Notes under the pieces: generated by a model
Told to the model about the DNA's origin: nothing
Database searches by the model: none
What the model saw: the letters and a program-made list of their open reading frames with translations, nothing else
From: Streptomyces brevispora
GTDB lineage: Bacteria; Actinomycetota; Actinomycetes; Streptomycetales; Streptomycetaceae
Assembly (NCBI RefSeq): GCF_007829885.1
Contig: NZ_VIWW01000001.1
Coordinates: forward strand, 1,860,001-1,924,000
Reading direction: 5' to 3'
Length of the DNA: 64,000 bases
Made by a program: the position numbers and the translations under genes
Shown here: piece after piece, positions 35,217 to 42,487 of the stretch
How the letters are laid out: every line of letters begins with the position of its first letter
How positions within the stretch are numbered: position 1 is the stretch's first letter

Positions 35217-36020
35217 TCACCTCCCCCGCACGTCCGTCAGCTTTCCCCACACCACCAGCCGGTACCGGGAGGTGAACTCGGGCGTGCACGTCGTCAACGT
35301 CACATAGGTCCCGGCCGCCCGGTACCCGACGTACGGCTTGACGTTGCTGCGCGGCACGGCGGCCACGACCCCACTGTCCCCCGCACCGGTCCGGGCGAGG
35401 GTCTTGTCGACGGTGTACGTGTAGACGGCGTCCCGGGTCTCGACGGTGATCCGGTCGCCGCGGCGCAGCCGGTTGATGTAGCGGAACGGTTCGCCGTGCG
35501 TGTTGCGGTGGGCGGCGAGCGCGAAGTTCCCGGAGCCGCCGGGCTGCGCGGTGCCGGGGTAGTGGCCGACGTACCCCTTGTCGAGTACGCCGCTCCTGCT
35601 GATGCCCTGGGCGACGGGTGCGGTGAGCCCGATGCGCGGAATCCGGATGACGGCGTACGTCTGGGACCGGCGGGGCGCGGCGGCGGCCGATGCCGCGCCC
35701 CGGCCCTTGTGGCCCTTGCCCTTCCCGTCCCCCGTTCCCACGGCGGGGCTGTCGTCCGCCGGCCGGTCCGGCTCCGCGACCGCCCCCGACGGCTCGGGTG
35801 CCCGCTCCCCCCAGTCCCGCTGGAGGGCCCGCACGGTGTGCGCGGCGCCGGCCCGGGCCTGCCGGTTGGTCCACCACAGCTGATGGACGACGAGCAGCAG
35901 CAGAACGACCCCGAGCGTCACCACCAGCTCGGCGCTCGTCCACAGCCCGCGAGCGGCCAGCCGCCTGCCGCGCGGGTTGTGCTGCACCACCACCGGTATC
36001 CGCTCACGCACGGCCCGCAC
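35217..36020 (-). CDS. Class E sortase
   Basis: A 267-residue membrane-anchored sortase. One N-terminal helix (LVVTLGVVLLLLVVHQLWW) is followed by a charged linker and the catalytic barrel. Motifs are IRIPRIGLTAPVAQG, AAHRNTHG (catalytic His) and TLTTCTPEFTSRYR (Cys and Arg), the class E hallmark. In Streptomyces, SrtE enzymes recognise LAXTG and anchor chaplins and other surface proteins; an LARTG substrate is encoded at 26411-27889. Start is GTG at 36020 or 36011, neither with a strong ribosome site. It is divergent from the SEC-C gene. Confidence 0.92.
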   Translation of the reverse strand: MRAVRERIPVVVQHNPRGRRLAARGLWTSAELVVTLGVVLLLLVVHQLWWTNRQARAGAAHTVRALQRDWGERAPEPSGAVAEPDRPADDSPAVGTGDGKGKGHKGRGAASAAAAPRRSQTYAVIRIPRIGLTAPVAQGISRSGVLDKGYVGHYPGTAQPGGSGNFALAAHRNTHGEPFRYINRLRRGDRITVETRDAVYTYTVDKTLARTGAGDSGVVAAVPRSNVKPYVGYRAAGTYVTLTTCTPEFTSRYRLVVWGKLTDVRGR

Positions 36021-36098
36021 GATAGGGCCAAGCCCCGTAACTCTCCAGAGCCGGAACAAGCCTCCGTCACGTGGACGTACAGCAGTACGGTGTGGTTC

Positions 36099-37103
36099 AT
36101 GCGCCCCGACACGCCTGCCGCCCACACCACCGAAGCCGAGCGCCTGCTGCGCACCGCGGCGCGGTACCCCGAGGACCACGAGCCGCTGCTCCTCCAGGCC
36201 GCTGCCCACCTGGAACTCGCCGGCGACCGCGTCCGTGCCACCACGCTCTACGACGAACTGCTCAGTGCTCCCGGCACCGAACACCCGCACCTGGTCAAGG
36301 CCCTCAACGCCGCCAACCTGTGGGAGTACGGCCATGAGGCCGAGGCCCGCGCGATCATCGACGGCATCCGCGCGGCGGGCCCGCTGGAGGCGAGGCCCTG
36401 GGAGATCGCGGCGGAGACCCTGGAGGCCCACGACGAGCTGGAGTCGGCCCACGACTACTTCTCCACGGCCCTCACCCTGCTCATCGCACCCGGCGAGGAA
36501 GTCCCTTACGCCACACAGTCGTTGCTGACCGGCCGCCACCGGGTGCGCCGTCTGATGGGCGTCCGGCACGACGCCTGGGACGAGCTGGCCGACGCCCTGC
36601 ACACGGCGGCCGTCCCGCTGGACGAGCTCCACGACCCGAAGCGGCTGTGGGCGCTGGGCTCCTCGGACCCGGGCGAGCTGCGCGCCGAGATCACCCGCCT
36701 CCGCGCCGAACTCGGCACCTACCGCACGGCCCTGTCCCGCCCCTTCCCGGTGGCGGTGCTGCACTGGCCGGAGGCCGAGCTGAACGAGCTCCTCACCGCG
36801 TACCCGGGCCTCGGCAGCGAGTACGACTCCCACCCGGACCACCTGGCCCGCCTGGAGACGGCCCTGCGCGACCTCCATGCGGCGGGCACCCCGAACCTCG
36901 GCATCGTGACGGGCACGGTCCCGTCGTACGAGGCGTTCGCCGCCTCCGAGGCCGCCTCCCCGGCCGACCCGAACCTGCTTCCCCAGTACGCCACCACCCT
37001 CGCGGCCCGGGGTCGCGCGGTCCCGTGGCCGCCGGCGAGGAGCGCGGCGTGCTGGTGCGGCACGGGGCGTTCGTACCGGGACTGCCACGGGGGCGCGCTG
37101 TAG
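36099..37103 (+). CDS. SEC-C metal-binding protein with helical repeats
   Basis: A 334-residue protein. The first ~200 residues are TPR-like helical repeats (EAERLLRTAARYPEDHEPLLLQAAAHLELAGD). A middle alpha/beta domain (FPVAVLHWPEAELNELLTAYPGLGSEYDSHPDHLARLE) follows, and the protein ends in a SEC-C zinc motif, CWCGTGRSYRDCHG. The function is unknown; such proteins occur widely in Streptomyces. The ATG at 36099 lacks a clear ribosome site, and a GTG three codons upstream is possible. Confidence 0.8.
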   Translation: MRPDTPAAHTTEAERLLRTAARYPEDHEPLLLQAAAHLELAGDRVRATTLYDELLSAPGTEHPHLVKALNAANLWEYGHEAEARAIIDGIRAAGPLEARPWEIAAETLEAHDELESAHDYFSTALTLLIAPGEEVPYATQSLLTGRHRVRRLMGVRHDAWDELADALHTAAVPLDELHDPKRLWALGSSDPGELRAEITRLRAELGTYRTALSRPFPVAVLHWPEAELNELLTAYPGLGSEYDSHPDHLARLETALRDLHAAGTPNLGIVTGTVPSYEAFAASEAASPADPNLLPQYATTLAARGRAVPWPPARSAACWCGTGRSYRDCHGGAL

Positions 37104-37176
37104 GAGGGCGCCGGGGAGATCCGGCGGCCCCGATTACCGGATGCCGGGGCGGGAGCCGGTTGGATACGGTCCCACC

Positions 37177-37719
37177 ATGCCCACCACGTCCGCCGTACCC
37201 TCCATGCCCGCCGTGCCCGAACTCCAGCGGCTGCGCGCCGACCACGCCCCGGCCATCCTCTGCTTCGAGCAGGAGAACCGCGCCTTCTTCGCGGCCTCGG
37301 TACCCGACCGCGGCGACGACTACTTCAACCGCTTCGCCGCCCGCCACGAGGCCCTGCTCACCGAACAGGCTTCAGGCGCCTGCCACTTCCACCTCCTGGT
37401 GGCCGGGGACGGCGAGGTGCTGGGCCGCTTCAACCTGGTCGACGCGGCGAACGGCACGGCCGAACTCGGCTTCCGCCTGGCCGAGAAGGCGACGGGCCGC
37501 GGCCTGGCCACGGTGGCGGTCCGCCAGATCTTCACCCTCTGTACGACGACGTACGCCCTGACGACGCTGCGTGCGTCGGCCACCCTCACCAACACCGCGT
37601 CACGATCAGTCCTGACCCGGACGGGGTTCGTCGCGACGGGCGAGGAGGTGCTGCTGGGCGGGGAGCGGGGGGTGGGGTACGTGCGGGAGCTGGGCGGCGG
37701 GGAGGGTGTCGGCGTCTGA
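37177..37719 (+). CDS. GNAT family N-acetyltransferase
   Basis: A 180-residue acetyl-CoA-dependent acyltransferase of the RimJ/RimL-like type. The core is FHLLVAGDGEVLGRFNLVDAANGTAELGFRLAEKATGRGLATVAVRQIF, where GRGLAT is the acetyl-CoA loop. The C-terminal part is LRASATLTNTASRSVLTRTGFV. The target could be an antibiotic, peptide or protein N-terminus. ATG at 37177. It is the last ordinary gene before the defence island. Confidence 0.9.
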   Translation: MPTTSAVPSMPAVPELQRLRADHAPAILCFEQENRAFFAASVPDRGDDYFNRFAARHEALLTEQASGACHFHLLVAGDGEVLGRFNLVDAANGTAELGFRLAEKATGRGLATVAVRQIFTLCTTTYALTTLRASATLTNTASRSVLTRTGFVATGEEVLLGGERGVGYVRELGGGEGVGV

Positions 37720-37863
37720 CCTGCGTACCTCGTCGAACGGCCGGACAGATGGCCGGCTCGTGCCCGGCCGAGCGCCCTGCTGGAGCGTCTGCGCCATCGA
37801 TTTCGATGGGGGCGATTTCGCGATCATTGATCCGGAACCGGCCGGAGCGTAGGAAACTGGTCT

Positions 37864-38319
37864 GTGATGAGCACTACCAAGCCTTCGTCCCCCGGGGTAT
37901 CCGCCCGGATGAGTCGCCAAGCGAGACGCGACACGGCGCCCGAGGTTGCCGTCCGGAAGCTGTTGCACGCGTCCGGGTACCGATACCGCCTCAACGAGCG
38001 AGTACCTCATATGTCCCGGCGGACAATCGACATCGCCTTCACGCGGGCCAAGGTCGCCGTGTTCCTGGACGGATGCTTCTGGCACGGATGCCCCGAACAC
38101 GCTACGCAACCGAAATCGAACGCCGAGTGGTGGCGGCAGAAGCTCGATCGCAACATGGCTCGGGATGCGGAGACCACGGCGCATCTGGTCACCGAAGGAT
38201 GGACGGTCTTGCGTTTCTGGGAGCATCAGCCCCCGGTGCAGGTCGCCGACCAGGTGGCGGAAGCCGTCGATCGCGAGAGGCCCGCGAAGCGGACGGGGCC
38301 GGAAGGTGGAGGCTTGTGA
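37864..38319 (+). CDS. vsr: Very-short-patch (Vsr) endonuclease
   Basis: A 151-residue PD-(D/E)XK-type nuclease of the Vsr family. RRDTAPEVAVRKLLHASGYRYRL leads to the catalytic Asp56 (RRTIDIAFTRAKVAVFLDG), then the zinc cluster CFWHGCPEH (71-79) and WWRQKLDRNMARDAETT, and GWTVLRFWEH. All expected residues are present. Classical Vsr repairs T:G mismatches left by deaminated 5-methylcytosine. In defence islands it may instead be the nuclease arm. GTG at 37864 or ATG at 37867. It overlaps the following methyltransferase-like gene by four bases (GTGA), so they are co-translated. Confidence 0.93.
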   Translation: MMSTTKPSSPGVSARMSRQARRDTAPEVAVRKLLHASGYRYRLNERVPHMSRRTIDIAFTRAKVAVFLDGCFWHGCPEHATQPKSNAEWWRQKLDRNMARDAETTAHLVTEGWTVLRFWEHQPPVQVADQVAEAVDRERPAKRTGPEGGGL

Positions 38320-39272
38320 GCGGATTGCGGTTCGTGGACGTGTGCTCGGGGGCCGGCGGATTGGCCCTGGGACTTGAGCAGGCAGGGTTCGATCCGGTGC
38401 TGCTGTTGGACAACAAACCCGTGGCCTGCGAGACGTTGCACATGAACCGACCGCAGTGGAACGTCATGCAGATGGACCTTCTGGACTTCGTTCCGGATGA
38501 GCACCCTCACACGTACGACGTCGATCTTCTGTCGGCCGGGCTGCCCCGCGTGAAGTCGAGCGCGACGGCGGCAAGGGTCGAGACCGACGAGGAGGAACAG
38601 CTGCTGAGAGCGGCGGTCCTGCTCGCACACTCGATCCAGCCACGCGCCATGATCCTCGAGAACGTACCGGGCCTGGTCGACGCCGCGGCGTTCGAGCCCT
38701 TGCGCGAGTTCGTCCGCAAGGAACTGGAACACCTCGGATATCGGCTGCACTGGTTCGTACTGAACGCGGCGGATTTCGGTGTGCCGCAGGATCGGAAACA
38801 GGGCGTCGCCGTCGCCCTCAAGGAGCGCTACTCCGATTTCTTCCGACCGCCACTGCGAACGGTCGACGAGCACCTCTCCGTGGGCCGGGCCCTGCGGCAC
38901 TCCATGGCGGCCCGCGGGTGGAGCGGCGCTGGGGCCTGGGCGGCGCAGGCGACCGCCGTGGCGCCGACATTGGTCGGCGGCTCCGACAATCGAGGGGGCG
39001 CCGACCTCGGTCCGACGGGCACGAAGAACGCCTGGGCACGCATGGGGGTCAACGGAGGAGCTCTGGCTGACGAAGCTCCGGGCCCCGAGGCCGACGGTTG
39101 CCCGGGTCTGATCAAGATCACGGACGCGCAGGCCGCGCTGCTGCAGAGCTTTCCGGCCGATTGGCTGTTCGCGGGCAGGAAGACGGCTCGGTACCGCCAG
39201 ATCGGGCATGCGTCGCCGCCGCCGGTGGGAAAGGCTCTGGGCGCTGCTGTCGCGGAGGCGTTGCGCGTCTGA
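38316..39272 (+). CDS. C5-cytosine-methyltransferase homologue lacking the catalytic cysteine
   Basis: A 318-residue protein with the C5-MTase fold. Motif I is intact (FVDVCSGAGGLALGLEQAGF, residues 6-25), as are motif VI (MILENVPGL) and motif X (IGHASPPPVGKALGAAVA). At motif IV, where active enzymes have GGPPCQ, it reads AGLPRVKSS with Arg78 in the Cys position. Motif VIII is QDRKQG. It should bind SAM and perhaps DNA but cannot form the covalent cytosine adduct, so it is likely a partner or regulator of the adjacent active-looking MTase. The GTG start overlaps vsr. Confidence 0.9.
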   Translation: MSGLRFVDVCSGAGGLALGLEQAGFDPVLLLDNKPVACETLHMNRPQWNVMQMDLLDFVPDEHPHTYDVDLLSAGLPRVKSSATAARVETDEEEQLLRAAVLLAHSIQPRAMILENVPGLVDAAAFEPLREFVRKELEHLGYRLHWFVLNAADFGVPQDRKQGVAVALKERYSDFFRPPLRTVDEHLSVGRALRHSMAARGWSGAGAWAAQATAVAPTLVGGSDNRGGADLGPTGTKNAWARMGVNGGALADEAPGPEADGCPGLIKITDAQAALLQSFPADWLFAGRKTARYRQIGHASPPPVGKALGAAVAEALRV

Positions 39273-39324
39273 CCGCACCGGAAGCGGTCCGGACATAGAG
39301 GAAAGCCGGCTACACTTCAAACCC

Positions 39325-40566
39325 ATGACCCACAGGCCTCACCCACCTCTCCTACCTGCAAGTTTCCGCATCGTGGACTTGTTCGCGGGCCCTGGTGGCC
39401 TCGATATCGCGGCCACGGTCATGGGAGTGGAGAGCATTGGGGTCGAGTGGGACGACCCGACCCGCGCGACGCGCGACGCGGCCGGACTTCGGACCACGGT
39501 GGCAAAGGACGTCGCCACAGTGAGCGCGTGCGACCCCCAGGTGACGGACGCCAACGTCCTCACTGGCGGGCCGCCGTGCCAGTCGTTCTCCGTGGCCGGC
39601 AAGCGGGAGGGTCACAAAGCACTGGAGGACGTGAAACGCCTGGCCGGCTGCTTGGTCGGCCATGAGGACTTTGCATCCTTCAATGCCGCTTGGAAAGCGG
39701 TCAAGGCCGAGACCGACTCGATGTCCGACGCGCGCACGGGGTTCGTTCTCCAGCCGCTACGTTGGATCATGGAGGCGAAGCTCAGGCGCCGCAGGCCCTA
39801 CGACGTGGTGGTTCTGGAGCAGGTGCCCACCGTACTGCCGGTATGGAAGCACTACGCCGAGCTCCTCAGGCGAACCGGCTATGCGGCCGACGCCCATGTG
39901 CTGCATGCCGAGGACTTCGGAGTTCCGCAGACGCGCCGGCGCGCCGTGTTGATCGCCCAGTGGGACCCGGAGAACGTGGAGAGGCCCGTCCAGTTTCCCG
40001 GCGCAACGCACCAGCGCTATCGCAAGGGAACCACTCGCCTCCCTGGGCAACCCGCTCCGGCACACGAACAAGCGGGTTTGCTGTTCCCCGCGCCCAGAAA
40101 TGGTAAGGCGCCGCTCAAGCCCTGGGTCGCCATGCAGGACGTACTTACTGATCGCCCCCGCGACTTCGAAGTGGTTTCCAATTACGGATCCGGCGGCGAC
40201 CCCAAGAACCGGGGCCGCCGCACTTCCGACCAACCCGCAGCAACAATCACCGGGAAGTTCCGGCGTAACAAGGTCTTCCTCCTCAAGGAGACCGAGTCCG
40301 GCAGTAAGGACGTCGGTGAGGAGCTGGAGCGGCTCACATTCGAGGAAGCTGGTCTGCTCCAGTCGTTCCCGAGGCAGTACCCCTGGCGATCCACCGATGT
40401 GGCCCAACAAATCGGGAACGCCATTCCACCGCTTCTCTCGCTGCACATCCTCAGCAGTGCGCTCCGACTTGACCCGCCGGAAGCGGAGTTGATCGAAAAG
40501 CTGGTGTCATGGGAGCCGAAGGGCCGCGATAGTCCAGCGGATGAGGTTCATCCCGCGGACGCGTGA
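39325..40566 (+). CDS. DNA (cytosine-5-)-methyltransferase
   Basis: A 413-residue C5-MTase. Motif I is IVDLFAGPGGLDIAA (16-30), motif IV is GGPPCQSFSVAG with catalytic Cys85, motif VIII is VPQTRRRAVLIA, and motifs IX/X are present (LLQSFPRQYPW, QIGNAIPPLLS). Motif VI reads LEQVP instead of ENV, with Gln166 replacing Asn. A region between IV and VI is longer than in minimal enzymes. It presumably makes the host modification that protects DNA from the linked effectors. It begins 52 bases after the Cys-less homologue, and the pair may act as a heterodimer. It faces the DUF6339-like gene across a terminator. Confidence 0.93.
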   Translation: MTHRPHPPLLPASFRIVDLFAGPGGLDIAATVMGVESIGVEWDDPTRATRDAAGLRTTVAKDVATVSACDPQVTDANVLTGGPPCQSFSVAGKREGHKALEDVKRLAGCLVGHEDFASFNAAWKAVKAETDSMSDARTGFVLQPLRWIMEAKLRRRRPYDVVVLEQVPTVLPVWKHYAELLRRTGYAADAHVLHAEDFGVPQTRRRAVLIAQWDPENVERPVQFPGATHQRYRKGTTRLPGQPAPAHEQAGLLFPAPRNGKAPLKPWVAMQDVLTDRPRDFEVVSNYGSGGDPKNRGRRTSDQPAATITGKFRRNKVFLLKETESGSKDVGEELERLTFEEAGLLQSFPRQYPWRSTDVAQQIGNAIPPLLSLHILSSALRLDPPEAELIEKLVSWEPKGRDSPADEVHPADA

Positions 40567-40567
40567 G

Positions 40568-40600
40568 CCGGTCGGGCCTGCTGTGACGGGCCCCGACCGG
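40568..40600. terminator. Hairpin between convergent MTase and DUF6339-like genes
   Basis: A nine-base stem (CCGGTCGGG at 40568-40576, CCCGACCGG at 40592-40600) with extra GC pairing inside lies between the two convergent stop codons. Confidence 0.6.
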
Positions 40601-40613
40601 ATTCACTCGGCCT

Positions 40614-41513
40614 TCAGTCCTGCGCAGCCCCCGAGCGAGTCCTGTCACGCAACGGCGCCTCTGCGGCGAACTGCGCGAACATGCGCGACAGGAGATCGAG
40701 GGAGGAGCGCCGGGCGGTGCCGTCGTCCGGCCCTTCGGGGAACCTCTCCCACGGCACGACCGACCCCGCATCCGCGATCCACTCCGTGAGCGCGTCGTGA
40801 CGAGGTGGATCGTCAGGTGCGATCACCTCGTACATGAGTGTGCTCCCGGCCACGTTGACCGCCGTGCACAGGGCATTGACCCGATCTCCGAGGCGCGTCG
40901 CTCCGTCGTCGGCGAGTCCCTTGAGAACCAATACCAGGGCCAGAGCGGTGGGCTTGTGATCGATGGCTGCGAGCCGGAGAGCCGTATTGATCATGTCCTG
41001 GTTGGCGCAAGCGATCTCCGCGGGCGCGTAATCGGGACCGTCACGGAACATCTCGGCCGACCACCAGAGTCGAGCGAAGGCCTGGCTGTAGTGCGGACCA
41101 ACGAACCTGGCGCTATTGATCTTCCTGGGAGCACCCTCGTCCGCCGTGACGAGCGGTAGGTGTCGCCACAGAACGAAGTCGGGTGCCACGGCCAGGGCGA
41201 GAAAGTTCCAGAGCCCGGCATCCGCCGCCTCCGCGCGTGTCAGACGCAGGGTCGCGTGCAGCCGGGGCGCCAGCCAGGCGTCGGCGTCGGTCCTGGCCGC
41301 GTCGAACCTGTGCATCGCCTCCTCGACGATCTCACGCACCGGGTCGACACTCCACCGGACGGAATCGTCCTGGATCGGCTTGCTCGCACGGAGAACCGCC
41401 ACATGGGGCAACACTTCCTGGCCGGCGCGCACCCCGTGGGTGAGGAAGCCTGTGGCACGATCCCCGGAAAGGTGAGCGAGACGGGCGGGGATCTCCGTGT
41501 GTGTGCGGTTCAT
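40614..41513 (-). CDS. DUF6339-like protein of the GHKL-ATPase module
   Basis: A 299-residue mostly alpha-helical soluble protein. Recognisable features are DADAWLAPRLHATLRLTRAEAADAGLWNFLALAVAPDFVLWRH, INSARFVGPHYSQAFARLWWSAEMF and ACANQDMINTALRLAAIDHKPTALA. I match it to the family called DUF6339, seen next to MORC-like ATPases and C5-MTases, but this is from memory. No catalytic motif is evident. The ATG shares one base with the stop of the upstream gene. It is the last gene of a three-gene minus-strand operon. Confidence 0.7.
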   Translation of the reverse strand: MNRTHTEIPARLAHLSGDRATGFLTHGVRAGQEVLPHVAVLRASKPIQDDSVRWSVDPVREIVEEAMHRFDAARTDADAWLAPRLHATLRLTRAEAADAGLWNFLALAVAPDFVLWRHLPLVTADEGAPRKINSARFVGPHYSQAFARLWWSAEMFRDGPDYAPAEIACANQDMINTALRLAAIDHKPTALALVLVLKGLADDGATRLGDRVNALCTAVNVAGSTLMYEVIAPDDPPRHDALTEWIADAGSVVPWERFPEGPDDGTARRSSLDLLSRMFAQFAAEAPLRDRTRSGAAQD

Positions 41514-42487
41514 CAGCGCGCACCTTCCTGGGAACGGGAAACGGCACGGATGGTCGCCAGGAGGTTCCTCGGCAGCTGACTGCGTTTTCCGGCCGCGAAC
41601 TCGATCCGCGACTGGACCTCCGCCCATCCTCGACCGTCTGCCCGACGGTCGTGAGCCTCTCTCAACGCGTCGGGGAGCGGCAGTCGAGGAAACACCTCCG
41701 GCAACATGGAGCGCAGCACCGCGCCCCGCCAACCGGAAGGGAGATGAGGGGTACCGTCCTCGTCGAATTCGAGATTGCTCAGAGCGGACTGGAACATGGT
41801 CGCCCACGCCTCTCCCGCGACCTGGGCAGCGACGAGTCCTGCGGTCGCCTTCTCCAACGGGCTGCGCGCACCGGACAGCAGCGCGGAGAGCCCCTCGAAG
41901 GAGGTATTGAGCAGGATGGTCGGCAGGTCCCCCGACGTGTCGACCAGCCAGGGCGCGTCCACGAACGGGCGCAACCACTGCTGCGGACCGTCCCGGAAAT
42001 CCTCCTCCGCGATCTCCAGGTCTCGTTGCCTGGCCGGTGTACGGGCCAGCAAGTCCACGACCCACGGGGCGTCAGTCTTGCCGAGGATGCGCCCATCGAC
42101 GCCACCATGGCTACCGACGACGCTCACGTCGAGCAGTGCGCGCGTGGCGTGGGTGGAACGACGTACCCGGACCTCGCCCCGCCATCGCGTGTCGTCCCGG
42201 CGCCGTTCCAGACGAGTCACCACACGGGTGTTCGTTGCCCCCTCGGTCAAAACCGCGACGCAACTGACCCCGGACCACGGACCATCGGCCAACTCGTCCA
42301 CAGGCAGCGAAACTTCGAGCTCAAGTACACCTTCGGTCCAGTCGTCCCGCTCTACCTGATGGAGGGCGACGACCTGATCACGTTGCGAGATCAGCGATAG
42401 CTGCAGAGGCTTCCCGTCTATGCTCGCACCTCGGACAGTGGCCTCGATCTTCCCCACCAGGGTCGGGTACGCGTACACAGCGCTCAC
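41513..42487 (-). CDS. Unknown protein between GHKL ATPase and DUF6339-like genes
   Basis: A 324-residue protein I cannot assign. The N-terminal half (YAYPTLVGKIEATVRGASIDGKPLQLSLISQRDQVVALHQ to VVTRLERRRDDTRW) looks like a beta-sandwich. The C-terminal half is helical, with LARTPARQRDLEIAEEDFRDGPQQWLRPFVDAPWL and SGWRGAVLRSMLPEVFPRLPLPDALREAHDRRADGRG. The GTG start overlaps the ATPase stop by four bases (GTGA), and its own stop overlaps the next ATG by one. Such tight coupling implies a stoichiometric complex with the ATPase and DUF6339-like protein. Confidence 0.75.
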   Translation of the reverse strand: MSAVYAYPTLVGKIEATVRGASIDGKPLQLSLISQRDQVVALHQVERDDWTEGVLELEVSLPVDELADGPWSGVSCVAVLTEGATNTRVVTRLERRRDDTRWRGEVRVRRSTHATRALLDVSVVGSHGGVDGRILGKTDAPWVVDLLARTPARQRDLEIAEEDFRDGPQQWLRPFVDAPWLVDTSGDLPTILLNTSFEGLSALLSGARSPLEKATAGLVAAQVAGEAWATMFQSALSNLEFDEDGTPHLPSGWRGAVLRSMLPEVFPRLPLPDALREAHDRRADGRGWAEVQSRIEFAAGKRSQLPRNLLATIRAVSRSQEGAR

